From Charina bottae (Eukaryota > Chordata > Lepidosauria > Squamata > Charinaidae): 64,000 bases of DNA. The notes under the pieces are model-generated. The model was not told the origin of the DNA. It searched no databases and saw nothing but the letters and a program-made list of their open reading frames with translations. Shown piece by piece: positions 34,128-44,890 of the stretch. The position numbers were made by a program, and so were the translations under genes. Numbering within the stretch: the stretch's first letter is position 1; each line of letters starts with the position of its first letter. Where the stretch lies: positions 1,510,501 to 1,574,500 of the forward strand of contig JALMGJ010000019.1 in the NCBI GenBank assembly GCA_023362775.1, written 5' to 3'.

Positions 34128-34135
34128 ACAACAAA

Positions 34136-35079
34136 CTTTCGGTAAATGAGTTTGATTCCATTCTCTTCTGTTCCGTTTCATTTAACAGAACAAGGAGCAT
34201 TGTAAAGCATCTCTGTACGCCATAACATATTGTACAAAAAGAACACTGCAATAAAATTATTTCCTGATTTATATAGCATTCACTTCATTGCCTGAAAAGC
34301 AAATTATGGGTCCAAGGGAGAAATCTCATGTGGCCTTCAGAAATCACATCAGATTATTACCAGGTTATTTATGCATTTCCCTTAAATGATTCCCAAGAAC
34401 TTCCTTTTTATAACATACAAACAATGCCAGAAGTTTCATGAGACTTCTGCATTCTTCTATGACATCTCACAAGAATTTAAAAATCCAAAATTGCGTGAGA
34501 TTTTATGCAAGAAAGCTGAAGTCTTAAATGACTTCACATGACCTTGCTAATTTTTTTTCAAGGCTTTGAGATTAGGGATTTCACACAATTTTGCAAGATT
34601 TCAATTTGGCTTTTGCAGGGGCCCATGGCCACTGAAGGAGATAATGTGGTGGAACACAGGCCCGAAAAGGTTTCTATCCTCAATAAACTCTTCACAGTTT
34701 GTAAAACAAGGTGGGGGCAAATATAAATCTTCCAAAGCATATTGCTTGTTACAAGGTAGAAATGTATCATAAGATTTCTTGATTTTATTTATCATGGCAG
34801 AGTTTAAAATAAAACGAGGACAAAAATGGGTGATGTTTAACCTACACCTTTAATTTTCAGCCTCTTATAAAATTGTGCATGCGTTTAACATAGTCTAGAG
34901 CAATAGTCCCTATTTATGTTTATTACTTACTGTCTGATATCCTAGGATGATGAGCAGTAATGCAGTGATTTTCAATGAGAGTAGGTCAAACGTTCAACTA
35001 CAACAGAGTTAATAGTGTAATATCCACACCTGGCCCATTTCCTGGAGAAATTGCATGAACACTAGTCATACTAAATATT
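34136..35079. other. Unassigned stretch
   Basis: About 0.9 kb AT-rich, no element or exon recognised. Confidence 0.35.
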
Positions 35080-35363
35080 AATTACATAATTGATGGCTGT
35101 TGTGGGTCTTCCGGGCTGTGTGGCCGTGTTCTGGAAGTTGTGGTTCCTAACGTTTCGCCAGCACCTGTGGCCAGCATCTTCAGAGGGCAGGAGCACAGAG
35201 ATTTTGCTTCTATCTGTGCTCCTGCCCTCTGAAGATGCTGGCCACAGATGCTGGCGAAACGTTAGGAACCACAACTTCCAGAACACGGCCACACAGCCCG
35301 GAAGACCCACAACAGCCATCGAACTCCGGCCGTGAAAGCCTTCGACAATACAATTACATAATT
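35080..35363. mobile_element. Foldback Penelope-like element, family 2, 12-bp TSD
   Basis: 260-bp insertion (35092-35351) flanked by AATTACATAATT at 35080-35091 and 35352-35363. Two near-perfect arms of about 107 bp (one mismatch seen) face each other around GATTTTGCTTCTA. The right arm continues into a unique end (CTCCGGCCGTGAAAGCCTTC). A hammerhead-like core lies in each arm. Confidence 0.8.
35228..35262 (+). ncRNA. Hammerhead-ribozyme-like core (PLE family 2)
   Basis: CTGAAGA, one T, then GCTGGC-CACAGAT-GCTGGC (a 6-bp stem II with two G.U wobbles), then GAAACGTT. The copy at 2443 has GCCGGC in the stem, a compensating change that keeps pairing with one wobble. Confidence 0.42.
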
Positions 35364-35435
35364 ATAAATTATTTTAGTCTCGGGCATTCAGGCAGATTGT
35401 CTTAGCAGGTCGTCCTACCTAGCTGACCATCAGTT

Positions 35436-35600
35436 GATTTTATTTATTTATTTGTTTATTTATTTATCCAACTTATATGGCCACTCTTCTATCCAAGTAA
35501 ATTCTGGGCAGCAAACAAACTAAAAACAAAACATTCCATTAAAACTGAAGGAAACCAAATTGAGGCCCAATAAAATCTCTGTAACTACGAATCACATGCA
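35436..35600 (-). mobile_element. L2-like 3' end fragment
   Basis: TTTATTTATTTGTTTATTTA run and the CTGGGCAGCAAACAAACTAA tail phrase. Confidence 0.5.
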
Positions 35601-35989
35601 CCCATGCCAGAGCATGTGTGCTGCTCCAACCTAGGCCATGGATGGGCCTAGGAGATTTCCCCCCCTTTCTACACGCATCTCTTGCAGCAAGCAGGGCAAG
35701 AGGTATTAAGTTTAGGGAAACAAAGAAGAAATGGAACATCATTTATCTACTAAAAATGCTGTACCTGCAATGAATAAACGTAAGGACTCTTTTGTACTTA
35801 CTTTTCATAACTGCCATGTCTAAGTGTGCATTTCTTTATGCTTGGGTGGGCTAAGAGTGTAAGATTAATCTGGATCTCTCTAATATGCTCATGGGCTTTG
35901 TTTTTAAACAATATTCTCTTTCTGTACACGAACTTTGCAGCTCTGCTCCATTTCAGTAGTTCTAACAGACTGCTAAATGGGCTTCACCT

Positions 35990-36400
35990 GCCAGGTCTGG
36001 TGGGACAGGCAGAAGCCATCAGGGAGAGGCAGTCCTGCAAGTAACGTAGCTCCATGCCATGTAGGGCTTTAAAGGTGACAATCCGCACTTTGAACTGTAC
36101 CCAGAAGCCCACTGGCAGCCACTGCAGCTCATGTAGCAGTGTTGTTATGTGGGTATACCGTGATGCACGTAATACTGCACATGCCGCTATATTCTGGACC
36201 AGCAGAAGCTTTCTGAATCAAGGGCAGCCCCATGTAGAGTGTGCTGCTATAGTCCAATTGGGAGGTGACTAAGGTTTTGGAAGCTTCAGCAGAGTCAGAT
36301 GTGGTTGAAGGACCACGTAGAAGTTCCAGGACCACTGGCTGTACTGGGAAGTCAAAATAACATTGTGGAAGAAGATATTGGTGAACCACTGCCATAACAC
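35990..36400 (-). mobile_element. L2-like LINE fragment (ORF2 C-terminus/3' UTR)
   Basis: CTCCATGCCATGTAGGGCTT, GACAATCCGCACTTTGAACT and CAGCCCCATGTAGAGTGTGC parallel 23058-23250 of the large L2-like element, same strand. Confidence 0.68.
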
Positions 36401-36448
36401 TGCCAAAAAAGATGCATGAATGCAGCCACCAACAGCTGAACTTTACTT

Positions 36449-36775
36449 AAAGGTAAAAGGTAAAGGTTCCCCCCACACATTTGTGCAGTCGTGTCCGACT
36501 CTAGGGGCCGGTGCTCATATCCGTTTGTTAGCCGAAGAGCCAGCGTTGTCCGAAGACGCTTCCACGGTCATGTGGCCGGCATGACGCGCGTGGAACACTG
36601 TTACCTTCCCACCGAAGTGATACCTATTCATCTACTTGCATTGGCATGCTTTCAAATTGCTAGGTTGGCAAGAGCTGGGGCGAGTGCGGGAGCTCACTCC
36701 ATCACACGGGCCGGGTTCGAACCTCCGAACTTGCGATCTTCCGATCAACAAGCCTGGCGTCTTACCTGCTTAGGG
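36449..36775 (-). mobile_element. tRNA-derived squamate SINE
   Basis: Minus-strand copy; the tRNA head end is slightly damaged (ends TTACCTGCTTAGGGGC). Confidence 0.83.
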
Positions 36776-37639
36776 GCATCGAAATTTTATTCAGTCAGTT
36801 AAACACAGCTTTTGCAAGCATCAGCATATATTCTGAATAGAGGACTAAATCACTCCCAAATCTAATTATGGTTGAAATGATAATGATTTTTAAAGAAATC
36901 CTTAATAACATATACTACAGAGAGAAGGGAAATTCATACTGTACTGAATTCAAGAAAACACCAATGGTGGGAGAGTTTCAAAGAAGACAGGAATGTAAGC
37001 TGGGAAATTGTTTTCCTACATTACTGAATTTGAAAAATCAAATATCGATAAGATAATCGATCAGATATATTCAAAAGCAATGCTAAAATACACGTTTTTT
37101 TAAAAAAAATCCAGTGATTATGCATAAACATTTTACTCTTATTACATTGTCTACAATAATTCCTGCTGGGGATGTTGAATAGTGAACCAAAGCACATAAA
37201 AGCCCTTCCTAAGTGTACAAATACTATGAAATAAAATCAAGAGATATTTAGGCAGTGGTCATTTAGTGATTATTGAGGCCAGCAGGAACCTCCCAAACAT
37301 TTGTTATTTACCTATGTTATAAACAGACTTACTGCTAATGCTGATATCAATCAGTCAATCAAATTAGGATGGGCAGGTCCTTCAACGCTGAAGCCAGGCA
37401 GCAGCAGAAGCAAGCCAACAAGGAGAGTGGGGAAGTCCTATTAATTCCATTTGCCCCAGTTCTCCTAAGGACAACTGTTTAGAAGAACAGCTAGAAGAGG
37501 AAGTAGAATGTATTTCTTCATCCATATCTGAATGATGAAACTGCCCACTAAAACATGTGAATCACATGGTCTACAGGAAACAAGAGAGTGGGTGGGGTAT
37601 CTTCCACAGGCCTGACACAGCACGAATGACCCATTTTGG
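36776..37639. other. Unassigned stretch
   Basis: No supported feature. Confidence 0.35.
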
Positions 37640-37948
37640 GGATTTATTTATTTAATTTATTTTATCATATTTATATCCCGCCCATCTCCCTCACAAGGAG
37701 GGACCCTGGGCGGTTCACAATAAAATAATTTAAAATCAATAAAAAACCATAAATAACACCAATAATCAGCAAAAATACATATTTACAGTCAGATCCAAAC
37801 AACGATAGGTCTTCCTTATCCCATGAGCTGGTAGGGCTGATCAAGGCAGATCTAAGAAACCAGCCAACCCCAAGACTGGCTATTCCCCTCCCTACCCCAA
37901 GCATGGTGGCAAAACCAGGTCTTTAGGTTTTTTCTAAAGTCCAGGAGA
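37640..37948 (-). mobile_element. L2-like 3' end
   Basis: ATATTTATATCCCGCCCATC, AAGGAGGGACCCTGGGCGGT and AT-rich tail; then ACCAGGTCTTTAGGTTTTTT as in the L2 3' UTR, minus orientation. Confidence 0.68.
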
Positions 37949-39345
37949 GAAGAATAGAATAGAATAGAATAGAATAGAATAGAATAGAATAGAACAGAAC
38001 AGAACAGAACAGAACAGAACAGAACAGAACAGAATAGAATAGAATAGAATAGAATAATAACTTTATTGTCATCCCACTATACACTATACAAGTGCACAAT
38101 AGAATGAAATTTCGTTGCAGTTGGCTCACAAATTCACTCAAGCAATAAAATACTAATGATAATAATAAAAAACCATAATTACTATAAAATACCCATTCTT
38201 ATAAAATATACATTCTTAAAAAATATACATTCTTTAACTCACAATTTCAGTCAAACATTAAAATACTAATAAAAGTCCATAATTACAATAAAATATACAT
38301 TCTTTACATATCCAACATATTTCACCTAAAAGAACCTATTTGGCATTCAAGAATCCAATAGCCTGGGGGACAAAGCTGTTTCCCAATCTGGCTGTTCTAC
38401 ATCGGATACAGCGGAACCTCTTCCCAGAGGGTAACAAAGAAAACAAACCATGATGAGGATGGGAGGCGTCACTGATGATCTTTCGAGCTCTGGACAAACA
38501 GCGTGCATGTGCTAAATCTTGGATGAGGGGCAGAGATATCCCAATTATCTTTTCTGCTGCCCTTACCACTCTCTGCACAGACTTTCTATCTGAGGCCCTA
38601 CAGCCTCCAAACCAGATGGAAATACAGCTTGTAAGTATACTCTCTATAGTGCCTCTGTAGAAAGTAAGGAGAATGGAAGATGGGAGATGTACTTTCTTCA
38701 TCCGACGCAAAAAGTGCAAACGTTGCTGTGCTCGCTTTACCAAAAATGTGGTATTAAGGGACCAGGACAGACTATTTGTTAACTGCACCCCCAGGAATCT
38801 AATGCTACTGACTGACTCCACAGCTATGATATTGATAAAAAGTGGAGTGTGACTGCACCGGTTCTTCCTGAAGTCTATAATAATCTCCTTAGTTTTTTCC
38901 ACATTTAAAACCAAGCTGTTTTTATTGCACCACTCCACCAAACCCTTTACCTCCTCCCTATAAGCCCACTCATCCTCACCCCTGATAAGACCCACTACAG
39001 TTGTATCGTCCGCATATTTCACAACGGAATTGGTGGTATACTTGGCGCAACAGTCATGTGTCATCAGGGTGAACAACAATGGGCTCAAGAGACAGCCCTG
39101 TGGGGAGCCGATGCTTAGGGAGATAGAGCTAGAAGTATTATATCCAACTCGCACCGCCTGAGACCTCTCAGTAAGGAAGTCAAGTAGCCAATTACACAAG
39201 GGAATACTAAAACCTAGAGAACCCATTTTGTCCACCAAATGCTGGGGAACAATCGTATTGAATGCTGAGCTGAAATCTATAAACAGCAATCGCACATAAT
39301 TGTTCTTCTCCTCAAGATGTGATGGCATAAAGTGGGCTAGATTGT
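37949..39345 (-). mobile_element. Rex1-type LINE, 5' truncated, with pentanucleotide tail
   Basis: Minus-strand non-LTR retrotransposon. A compound (AATAG)n/(AACAG)n run (37951-38056) sits at its 3' end. The 330-codon frame 38336-39328 is nearly intact: LLFIDFSSAFNTIVPQHLVD, SPQGCLLSPLLFTLMT, catalytic YADDTTVVGLI, and SILTSCISIWFGGC. These are Rex1/Babar-type blocks. RT N-terminus and endonuclease are missing. Confidence 0.83.
38336..39328 (-). pseudogene. Rex1-type reverse transcriptase fragment
   Basis: Open frame from ATG 39328 to the stop at 38336. It covers the palm from the first catalytic Asp (LLFIDFSSAFN) through YADD to the C-terminal region SLLPSGKRFRCIRCRTARLG and NSFVPQAIGFLNAK, the usual end of Rex1 ORFs. 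No internal stop. Non-functional because N-terminal domains are absent. Confidence 0.83.
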
Positions 39346-39496
39346 GCCTGAGGCCTCATTTCCCCTATTTTCCTTCCTGCTTTGTCTTCTGTGCCTAGGA
39401 AGATTAAGACAATTTCGCAAGCTCAACAGCAGCATGGTAATCTTAACGATCCTCCTTTAGATGATAAAGGGACTTAGAAATAAACATCTCAAATAA

Positions 39497-39690
39497 CGAT
39501 GACCTAGCCCCAGGTGCAAGGTCACACAGCCACCCTAGAAACATATTTAAGGATTCCCTTACTAACTTTGCTCAGACTGAAGAAGCTTCTTGGATAAGGA
39601 GCGAAACGTTTCCACTGAGAAAACAGAAATCCAGTTGACATGATTCAAGCTACAGACTGTTCCACATGGATGACTGAGAACCTTCATTGA
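39497..39690 (+). mobile_element. Penelope-like element 3' region, family 1
   Basis: Same leader (GACCTAGCCCCAGGTGCAAG) and core (39577-39608) as the copy at 27455-27653, ending GAGAACCTTCATTGA. It stands directly against the truncated 5' end of a Bov-B copy. Confidence 0.65.
39577..39608 (+). ncRNA. Hammerhead-ribozyme-like core (PLE family 1)
   Basis: CTGAAGA, A, GCTTCTT-GGAT-AAGGAGC, GAAACGTT: one wobble (T opposite G) replaces a pair in stem II. Confidence 0.42.
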
Positions 39691-39691
39691 A

Positions 39692-40503
39692 AGAAAGCAA
39701 AGTGGCTGATTGATGAGGCTTTACAAATAGCTAAGGAAAGAAGGGAAGCAAAAGGCAAGGGAGAAAGGGAAAGATATAACCAACTGAATGCAGATTTCCA
39801 GAGAATAGCAAGGAGAGATAAGAAGGCCTTCTTAAATGAACAATGCAAAGAAATCGAGGAAAACAATAGAATGGGGAAGACTAGAGATCTCTTCAAGAAA
39901 ATCGAAGATATCAAGGGAACCTTTTGTGCAAAGCTGGGTATGATAAAGGACAAAAAAGGCAGGGACCTAACAGAAGCAGAAGAGATTCAGAAGAGGTAGC
40001 AAGAATACAACTATACTGTATAAGAGGTAGCAAGAACTATATAAGAAAGATCTTAATATCCCTGATAAATACGATGGTGTGGTCACTGACCTTGAGCCAG
40101 ACATTCTAGAGAGTGAAGTCAAGTGGGCCTTAGGAAGCATTACTAACAACAAAGTTAGCGGAGAAGACAGTATCCCAGCTGAGCTATTTAAAATCCTAAA
40201 AGATGATGCTGTTAAAGTGCTGCACTCAATATGCCAACAAATTTGGAAAACTCAACAGTGGCCACAGGATTGGAAAAGGTCAGTTTACGTTCCAATTCCA
40301 AAGAAGGGCAATGCCAAAGAATGTTCAAACTACCGTACAATTGCGCTCATTTCACATCCTAGCGAGGTTATGCTCAAAATCCTACAAGCTAGACTTCAGC
40401 AGTATGTGAACCGAGAACTACCAGAAGTGCAAGCTGGGTTTCGAAGAGGCAGAGGAACTAGAGATCAGATTGCCAACATTTTCTGGATCATGGAAAAAGC
40501 ACT
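39692..40503 (+). pseudogene. Bov-B LINE fragment (linker and RT N-terminus)
   Basis: Starts AKWLIDEALQIAKERREAKG and goes to NYRTIALISHPSEVMLKILQ and QAGFRRGRGTRDQIANIFWI, matching the copy at 32.3-33.0 kb, then stops abruptly at 40503. Stops and a short duplication near 39995-40035 (AGGTAGCAAGAAC) break the frame. Confidence 0.82.
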
Positions 40504-40504
40504 A

Positions 40505-41030
40505 TTATTAGAACACTATGTGGGGTGTTGCTGGCTTTTGGGGTTCCAGGCGCAGATTAATCCAAACAACGTGTTTTAAGGCTAACAATATCTTTATTGA
40601 TAGCATAAGGCAATAATGGATGTATGGTGCATTATTGCAAAAAGGAAAAAACAAAACTCCTTAATCTCACAACACATGGACAGACTTAACCATACTTTCA
40701 ACTGGGAAACTGTGACCATCTTAAACCAAGCCAAATCCAAAAACGCTAGAGAATTCCTGGAAGCTTGGCACTGAGACAAAGCAGCCATCAAGCAGCAAAC
40801 AACAGCCCTATCAAGGAACTACCAAGGAGAGAACAACACCCCCACCAACACAGGCAGGACAAGCCAGGGTATATAAACAGAGAGCAAGTCCCACTCCCTT
40901 TTCGCACTGAAGATGTTGCCTAGCCTGGCAATGAAACGTCTGCAAGAAAACAACAAGGCTCAGAGAGCACCATGGACTCCACAGTTCAACCCTGAGCTAC
41001 AAATATTTTCTTCGATTGGTAACTGATGAT
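40505..41030 (+). mobile_element. Penelope-like element 3' end, family 3
   Basis: Contains AREFLEAWH then stop (TGA at 40772), the C-terminal end of Penelope-like ORFs. A TATA-like word (GGTATATAAACAG, about 40868) precedes the hammerhead-like core at 40907-40941. It ends CAGAGAGCACCATGGACTCC. A related copy at 59540-59740 and a minus-strand copy at 42295-42540. Confidence 0.7.
40907..40941 (+). ncRNA. Hammerhead-ribozyme-like core (PLE family 3)
   Basis: CTGAAGA, T, GTTGCC-TAGCCT-GGCAAT (6-bp stem with one G.U), GAAACGTC. GTC is the classic hammerhead cleavage triplet. The copy at 59662-59696 has GAAATGTC. Confidence 0.5.
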
Positions 41031-41680
41031 TTACCTGTGTCTGTAAATATTAATCCACAATAAATTTCTAATCTATAGGTATATCTACCACAAATGAAAA
41101 TATGGGCTTCTTTCATTGCAATTATTCCAGCAAGCCATAGATTTATTTTTATTTATATGCCCTGGTGTCCTGTACTATATATATTATTTTGCTATAATTT
41201 TCTATAATTCGGGCAGAAGATGAGAATATAGGCGTGGAAACCCAATTCTTATTCCAATCCTCTTCCTCAGTGTCTGAAAGTCATTTTCCAAAAATGATTT
41301 TAATTCATGGAATGACAAGATTTTAAATTCCATAGCATATCCATCCCTTTTGTAGACTGATTGATATCTTGAATTATTTTTTTTCAAACTTAGTCAGATA
41401 TCTTTTAATAGCTTGAATATTATGTTTGGAGGAGAAAAAGGAACACATCTGCAGCAAATTAAACCTGACTGAATTGGCAAATTGATAGAGATTTTTAAAA
41501 AAATGTTCTCCAGTAAATAAGAGTAAAAGCACATATCTCCCATTCTAGCTTTTGCCCTTTCATTTAATCCAAGGATTTCCTCATAAAAAGAATGGTCTAC
41601 AACTAACCAAAGTGATGAAATGGAAGGAGATAGGTGAGGTTGCATTTTTTCCCCATCAATGACTTTAAAAAGGATTAGAC
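41031..41680. other. Unassigned stretch
   Basis: AT-rich, no feature recognised. Confidence 0.35.
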
Positions 41681-41951
41681 CAGGGCTTTCCAAAGTTTTC
41701 CCGCGGCGACACACCAACTGCCGTTGGTGTGTTGCCGCGGAAAAACCCGGAAGTGCCGCCCTTGCGGCAGCGCGCAAAAACCCGGAAGCGCTGCTGCCAC
41801 TTTTGGGTTTTTGCGCGCCGCCGTTGGTGTATCGCCGCAGGAAAACCCGGAAGCGCTGATGATGATCAGCACTTCCGGGTTGTGTGGCGACACACCAGAC
41901 TGTGTGTGGCAACACACTTTTGTGTCGCAACACACAGTTTGGAAAGCTCTG
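41681..41951. mobile_element. hAT-type MITE with TSD GATTAGAC
   Basis: CAGGGCTTTCCAAAG ... TTTGGAAAGCTCTG, flanked by GATTAGAC at 41673-41680 and 41952-41959. About 90% like the copy at 12262-12531 by eye, with the same GC-rich interior. Confidence 0.87.
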
Positions 41952-42294
41952 GATTAGACGTAGAATTGATAAATTTTTTAGTATAATTAACACAGAAGGA
42001 TAAACTTTTAATTTACTATGGAGCTCCATGGAAAACCATGACTTGGGCTTTATATTGGCTGCCTTTGATACTTCTTAGCTGTGCAGTTTTGTAATATATT
42101 TTATGTTTGGGAATATCCAATCCAGCATCATCTGATTGAGTAGACATTACACAGGATGAAAGCATATATAAAGGCATACAATATTTTTTGCCACCTTTGA
42201 ACTGAGAATTAAGATAGACTAATTAGTACAATCTGAAATAAATATTACAACTCAGGTAGTAAAACCATCATGATGGCAACAATATATCCTTACC
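41952..42294. other. Unassigned stretch
   Basis: No feature recognised. Confidence 0.3.
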
Positions 42295-42540
42295 GTGAAA
42301 GCTGAAGTATATTCCAATTTCCAATAGAAGAGAATATCTGTAGCTCAGAGTTGAACTGTGGAGTCCTTGGTGCTCTCTGAGCTCGGTTGTTGGCTTGCAG
42401 ATATTTCATAACCCAACTAGGTAACATCATCAGTGCTAGTGTGTGTGTGGAGGGGGGGTTGTGCCCTGTTTCTATACAGTAGCTTGCCCTGCCAGTGTTG
42501 GTGGGGGTGTGGTTTTCTCCTTGGTAGTTCTGCACTGTCT
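42295..42540 (-). mobile_element. Penelope-like element 3' end, family 3, minus strand
   Basis: Reverse complement of the family 3 end: GGAGTCCTTGGTGCTCTCTG on plus. The core is at 42401-42433. To the right are the GTTGGTGGGGGTGTGGTTTT and TCTCCTTGGTAGTTC phrases shared with 40820-40850. Confidence 0.68.
42401..42433 (-). ncRNA. Hammerhead-ribozyme-like core, best consensus match
   Basis: On the minus strand: CTGATGA (exact hammerhead core), T, GTTACC-TAGTTG-GGTTAT stem II (with wobbles), GAAATATC. The loss of G in the GAAACGTC-type end suggests an old copy. Confidence 0.45.
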
Positions 42541-43309
42541 AAGCCACAACTAATAGTTTTGATGTTATCAATCTATTGAGTATTATACTCTTAAGTGAGT
42601 AGGGATTAGGGATATGAGTTTATGTATAGGTATGTGTGTATATGTAAGATCTTATATTAGTCAGTGACAAATTAGATATGGCAGGAGGTTAGATAGAAGA
42701 TAGAGATGATAGATAGATGATAATTGAGGAGAGATGACGAGAGAGAGAGAGATGATAGACAGAGATAGAGTTGAAAATAAAACACGTTAAAAATTAAAAT
42801 AAGAGTAAAAACCCCAAACAGGATAAGAATGTTACAACTGGTGGTGGGCAGTCAAAGTGTGTCTGATTTTACAGGCAGCATAACAGAATTTGGCTACATT
42901 CAAGGAAACTAAATCAAACTGATCTGATAACAACTGTATATAAAACAGATCAGAATTTCCTGGGTGGTTTACCAAGTAAGGAGTTACAAGGCAGGTCCTA
43001 GGATCCTCGTAGGGGGTACAGTATAGCAGGACAAGAGCTGTAGTTTCAATAGCTCCTGGTTGACAGGGCACAATCTTAGCTCTTGCTGGTTTGAAAAGGG
43101 AGCTTGGCTGCTCAGAAAAACATTCTTGGGTAGAACATTCTTGTTGTGCTTCTAGGTCTTTGGTGTGTTGTTTAAATGCACTACATGCATGCTCATAACC
43201 CATTATTAAGAATGCTTCCCTGGAAAAGCTGAGATGCTGAGAGTTTTTGTAAAATTGTCCTGGTCCATCCTGATTCATAACTGGCCTCAACAAGGGTTAG
43301 GGGTTTTGT
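42541..43309. other. Unassigned; GATA/GAGA-rich part
   Basis: 42690-42770 is rich in GATAGA and GAGA. The 153-codon minus-strand frame at 42832-43293 was examined and not recognised. Confidence 0.35.
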
Positions 43310-43386
43310 GCGCCGTGGCAGTGGCGGCGCTTCCGGGTTTTTGCGCGCCGGCTGTTGGTGTGTCGCCAATGGCAAAAGTTTTGAAA
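43310..43386. mobile_element. hAT-type MITE fragment
   Basis: GCGCTTCCGGGTTTTTGCGC and TTGGTGTGTCGCCA match the interior of the 41681-41951 family; one end only (GAAAGCCCTGG). Confidence 0.6.
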
Positions 43387-43600
43387 GCCCTGGCGTAGTG
43401 GTTAAAGCATCAGGCTAGAAACCGGGAGATTGTGAGTTCTAGTCCCGCCTTAGGCACAAAGCCAGCTGGGTGACCTTGGGCCAGTTGCTCTCTCTCAGCC
43501 CTAGGAACGAGGCAATGGCAAACCACTTCTGAAAAACCTTGCCAAGAAAACTGCGGGGACTTGTTCGGGCAGTCTCCAAGGATCATACATGATTGTACGG
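43387..43600 (+). mobile_element. tRNA-derived SINE, Bov-B-like tail
   Basis: GTAGTGGTTAAAGCATCAGG head, GAGTTCTAGTCCCGCCTTAG, AACCACTTCTGAAAAACCTT and tail GTCTCCAAGGATCATACATG. Single body copy. Confidence 0.78.
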
Positions 43601-43789
43601 AATATATATACAGTATATATACTGTATATATTATGCTCATTCTACAGAAACAGTTTACAGGAAAGGTTTTAAAATTTATAGCTGTTAGCTTGTGCACACA
43701 ATCAAATGATGATTATATTTAATATTCTCATATGAAAAATGAGAAAATGAAAAAAAATGACAAGTACCTAATAGCCATCCACGCCCTAA

Positions 43790-44185
43790 GAATGAACATT
43801 TACCTGGGAAAATATGGGAAGACAGACAGCCAGAGAATTCCTGGAAGCCTGGCACTCAATTAAAGGAACCATCAACAGATCGATGGAACTGGATACAATC
43901 TATAACCCAGTCAAACACCTGATTCAAACCATACACAACTGACAAGGCAAACCAATCAGAACAGAGCTAGCACCACTCCCAACCACCAATCAACCAGTAC
44001 TTCCCAAAAAGCCTCCAGTCACCAGCCAGCCCCACAGAATTCAAATTCACAGAGACTATAAATACTGCAAGGCAATTCCCCACTTCTGAAGAAGCCTTGC
44101 TGGAACAGAAGGTGATATGCCTGCAAAAACCATGATCTCTACTTTGGATTGATCTCCCTAAGCCTGGAGAACCCTAACTAAAAGT
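43790..44185 (+). mobile_element. Penelope-like element 3' end, family 4
   Basis: The frame AREFLEAWHSIKGTINRSME-LDTIYNPVKHLIQTIHN ends in TGA and is the C-terminus of a Penelope-like ORF. It is followed by a TATA-like word (ACTATAAATACTG, about 44058) and a degenerate hammerhead-like core at 44095-44119 (CTGAAGA, CCTT/AAGG stem, but GATA instead of GAAA). Confidence 0.7.
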
Positions 44186-44890
44186 ATGAGGAAAAAATCT
44201 CAGCTGACGGGTATCACGGCAGCCTTTCTATCCACTCAAAAGCTGAGATTCGCCCCGGAGTCTTCAATGTTGCACGTCAGACAGACTCAAGTGCTACAGG
44301 CAGCCGACAAGAGCGGGTTCCTTCCTGGAAAGCTTTCAGACCTGTGAGCTACCCACTCAATCTGGTTGGCTCAGCACACTGTGGTAGAATCTTCTTTTGG
44401 CCAGCTTTCATGTTTTACCCTGGGCAAAAGATTGGGTATTGGATGTGAGGTTTCATAACATCCCATTTTATGAGAGAAATTGTCCCTGACCCAAGAGTGG
44501 ACCAAGACCTTATGGCACATATTTCTTCCCTGTCCCTTCCGTGAGAATCGATGCCCTGGGATACCTGGGCCACCCCCTGGTAGAAATCACATTTCCAAGG
44601 TGGGAGAGGCGGATATTTCCTACTCTCAGACTGCAGGAGATTAGTAGGAGATTTCCTACTCTCAGACTGCAGCTCGGCTATTCCGAACAGAGGGGCCAAG
44701 TTCTTATTGGCAACTGTTGCCATAAGAAGCTCAAGATGTCTTCATCTTGGAATGATGTTGTAAGAAGCCCTTTTATCCTCTTATCATTATCATTATCTTA
44801 TATCATCTTTTTTCTTATTATGCTGTTTACTCATACATGGTCTTATTACTGTTCCGTATTTTATATTATATATTCTGATATGGCCTAATG
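44186..44890. other. Unassigned stretch with a short direct repeat
   Basis: TTTCCTACTCTCAGACTGCA occurs twice (about 44616 and 44654). Both strands are open over 44200-44400 but nothing is recognised. Confidence 0.35.

Larger units (their letters stand above)
30733..34135 (+). mobile_element. Near full-length Bov-B (RTE) LINE with TSD ACTTTCGGTAA
   Basis: Plus-strand Bov-B element of about 3.4 kb including a 187-bp insertion. ACTTTCGGTAA occurs just before its start and again just after its 3' end (AACGAATAAACAACAA), a target-site duplication. The leader has the phrase GGAAGGTAATGGCAACCCAC known from Bov-B. One frameshift near 33570 and the foldback insertion at 32130-32300 disable it. Confidence 0.92.

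Noticed and set aside
42832..43293. 153-codon minus-strand frame
   Set aside because: No domain or family likeness, no splice context; likely chance.
44186..44420. Both-strand-open stretch that might be a host exon or processed pseudogene
   Set aside because: No recognisable protein similarity and no convincing splice pair; left as unassigned.
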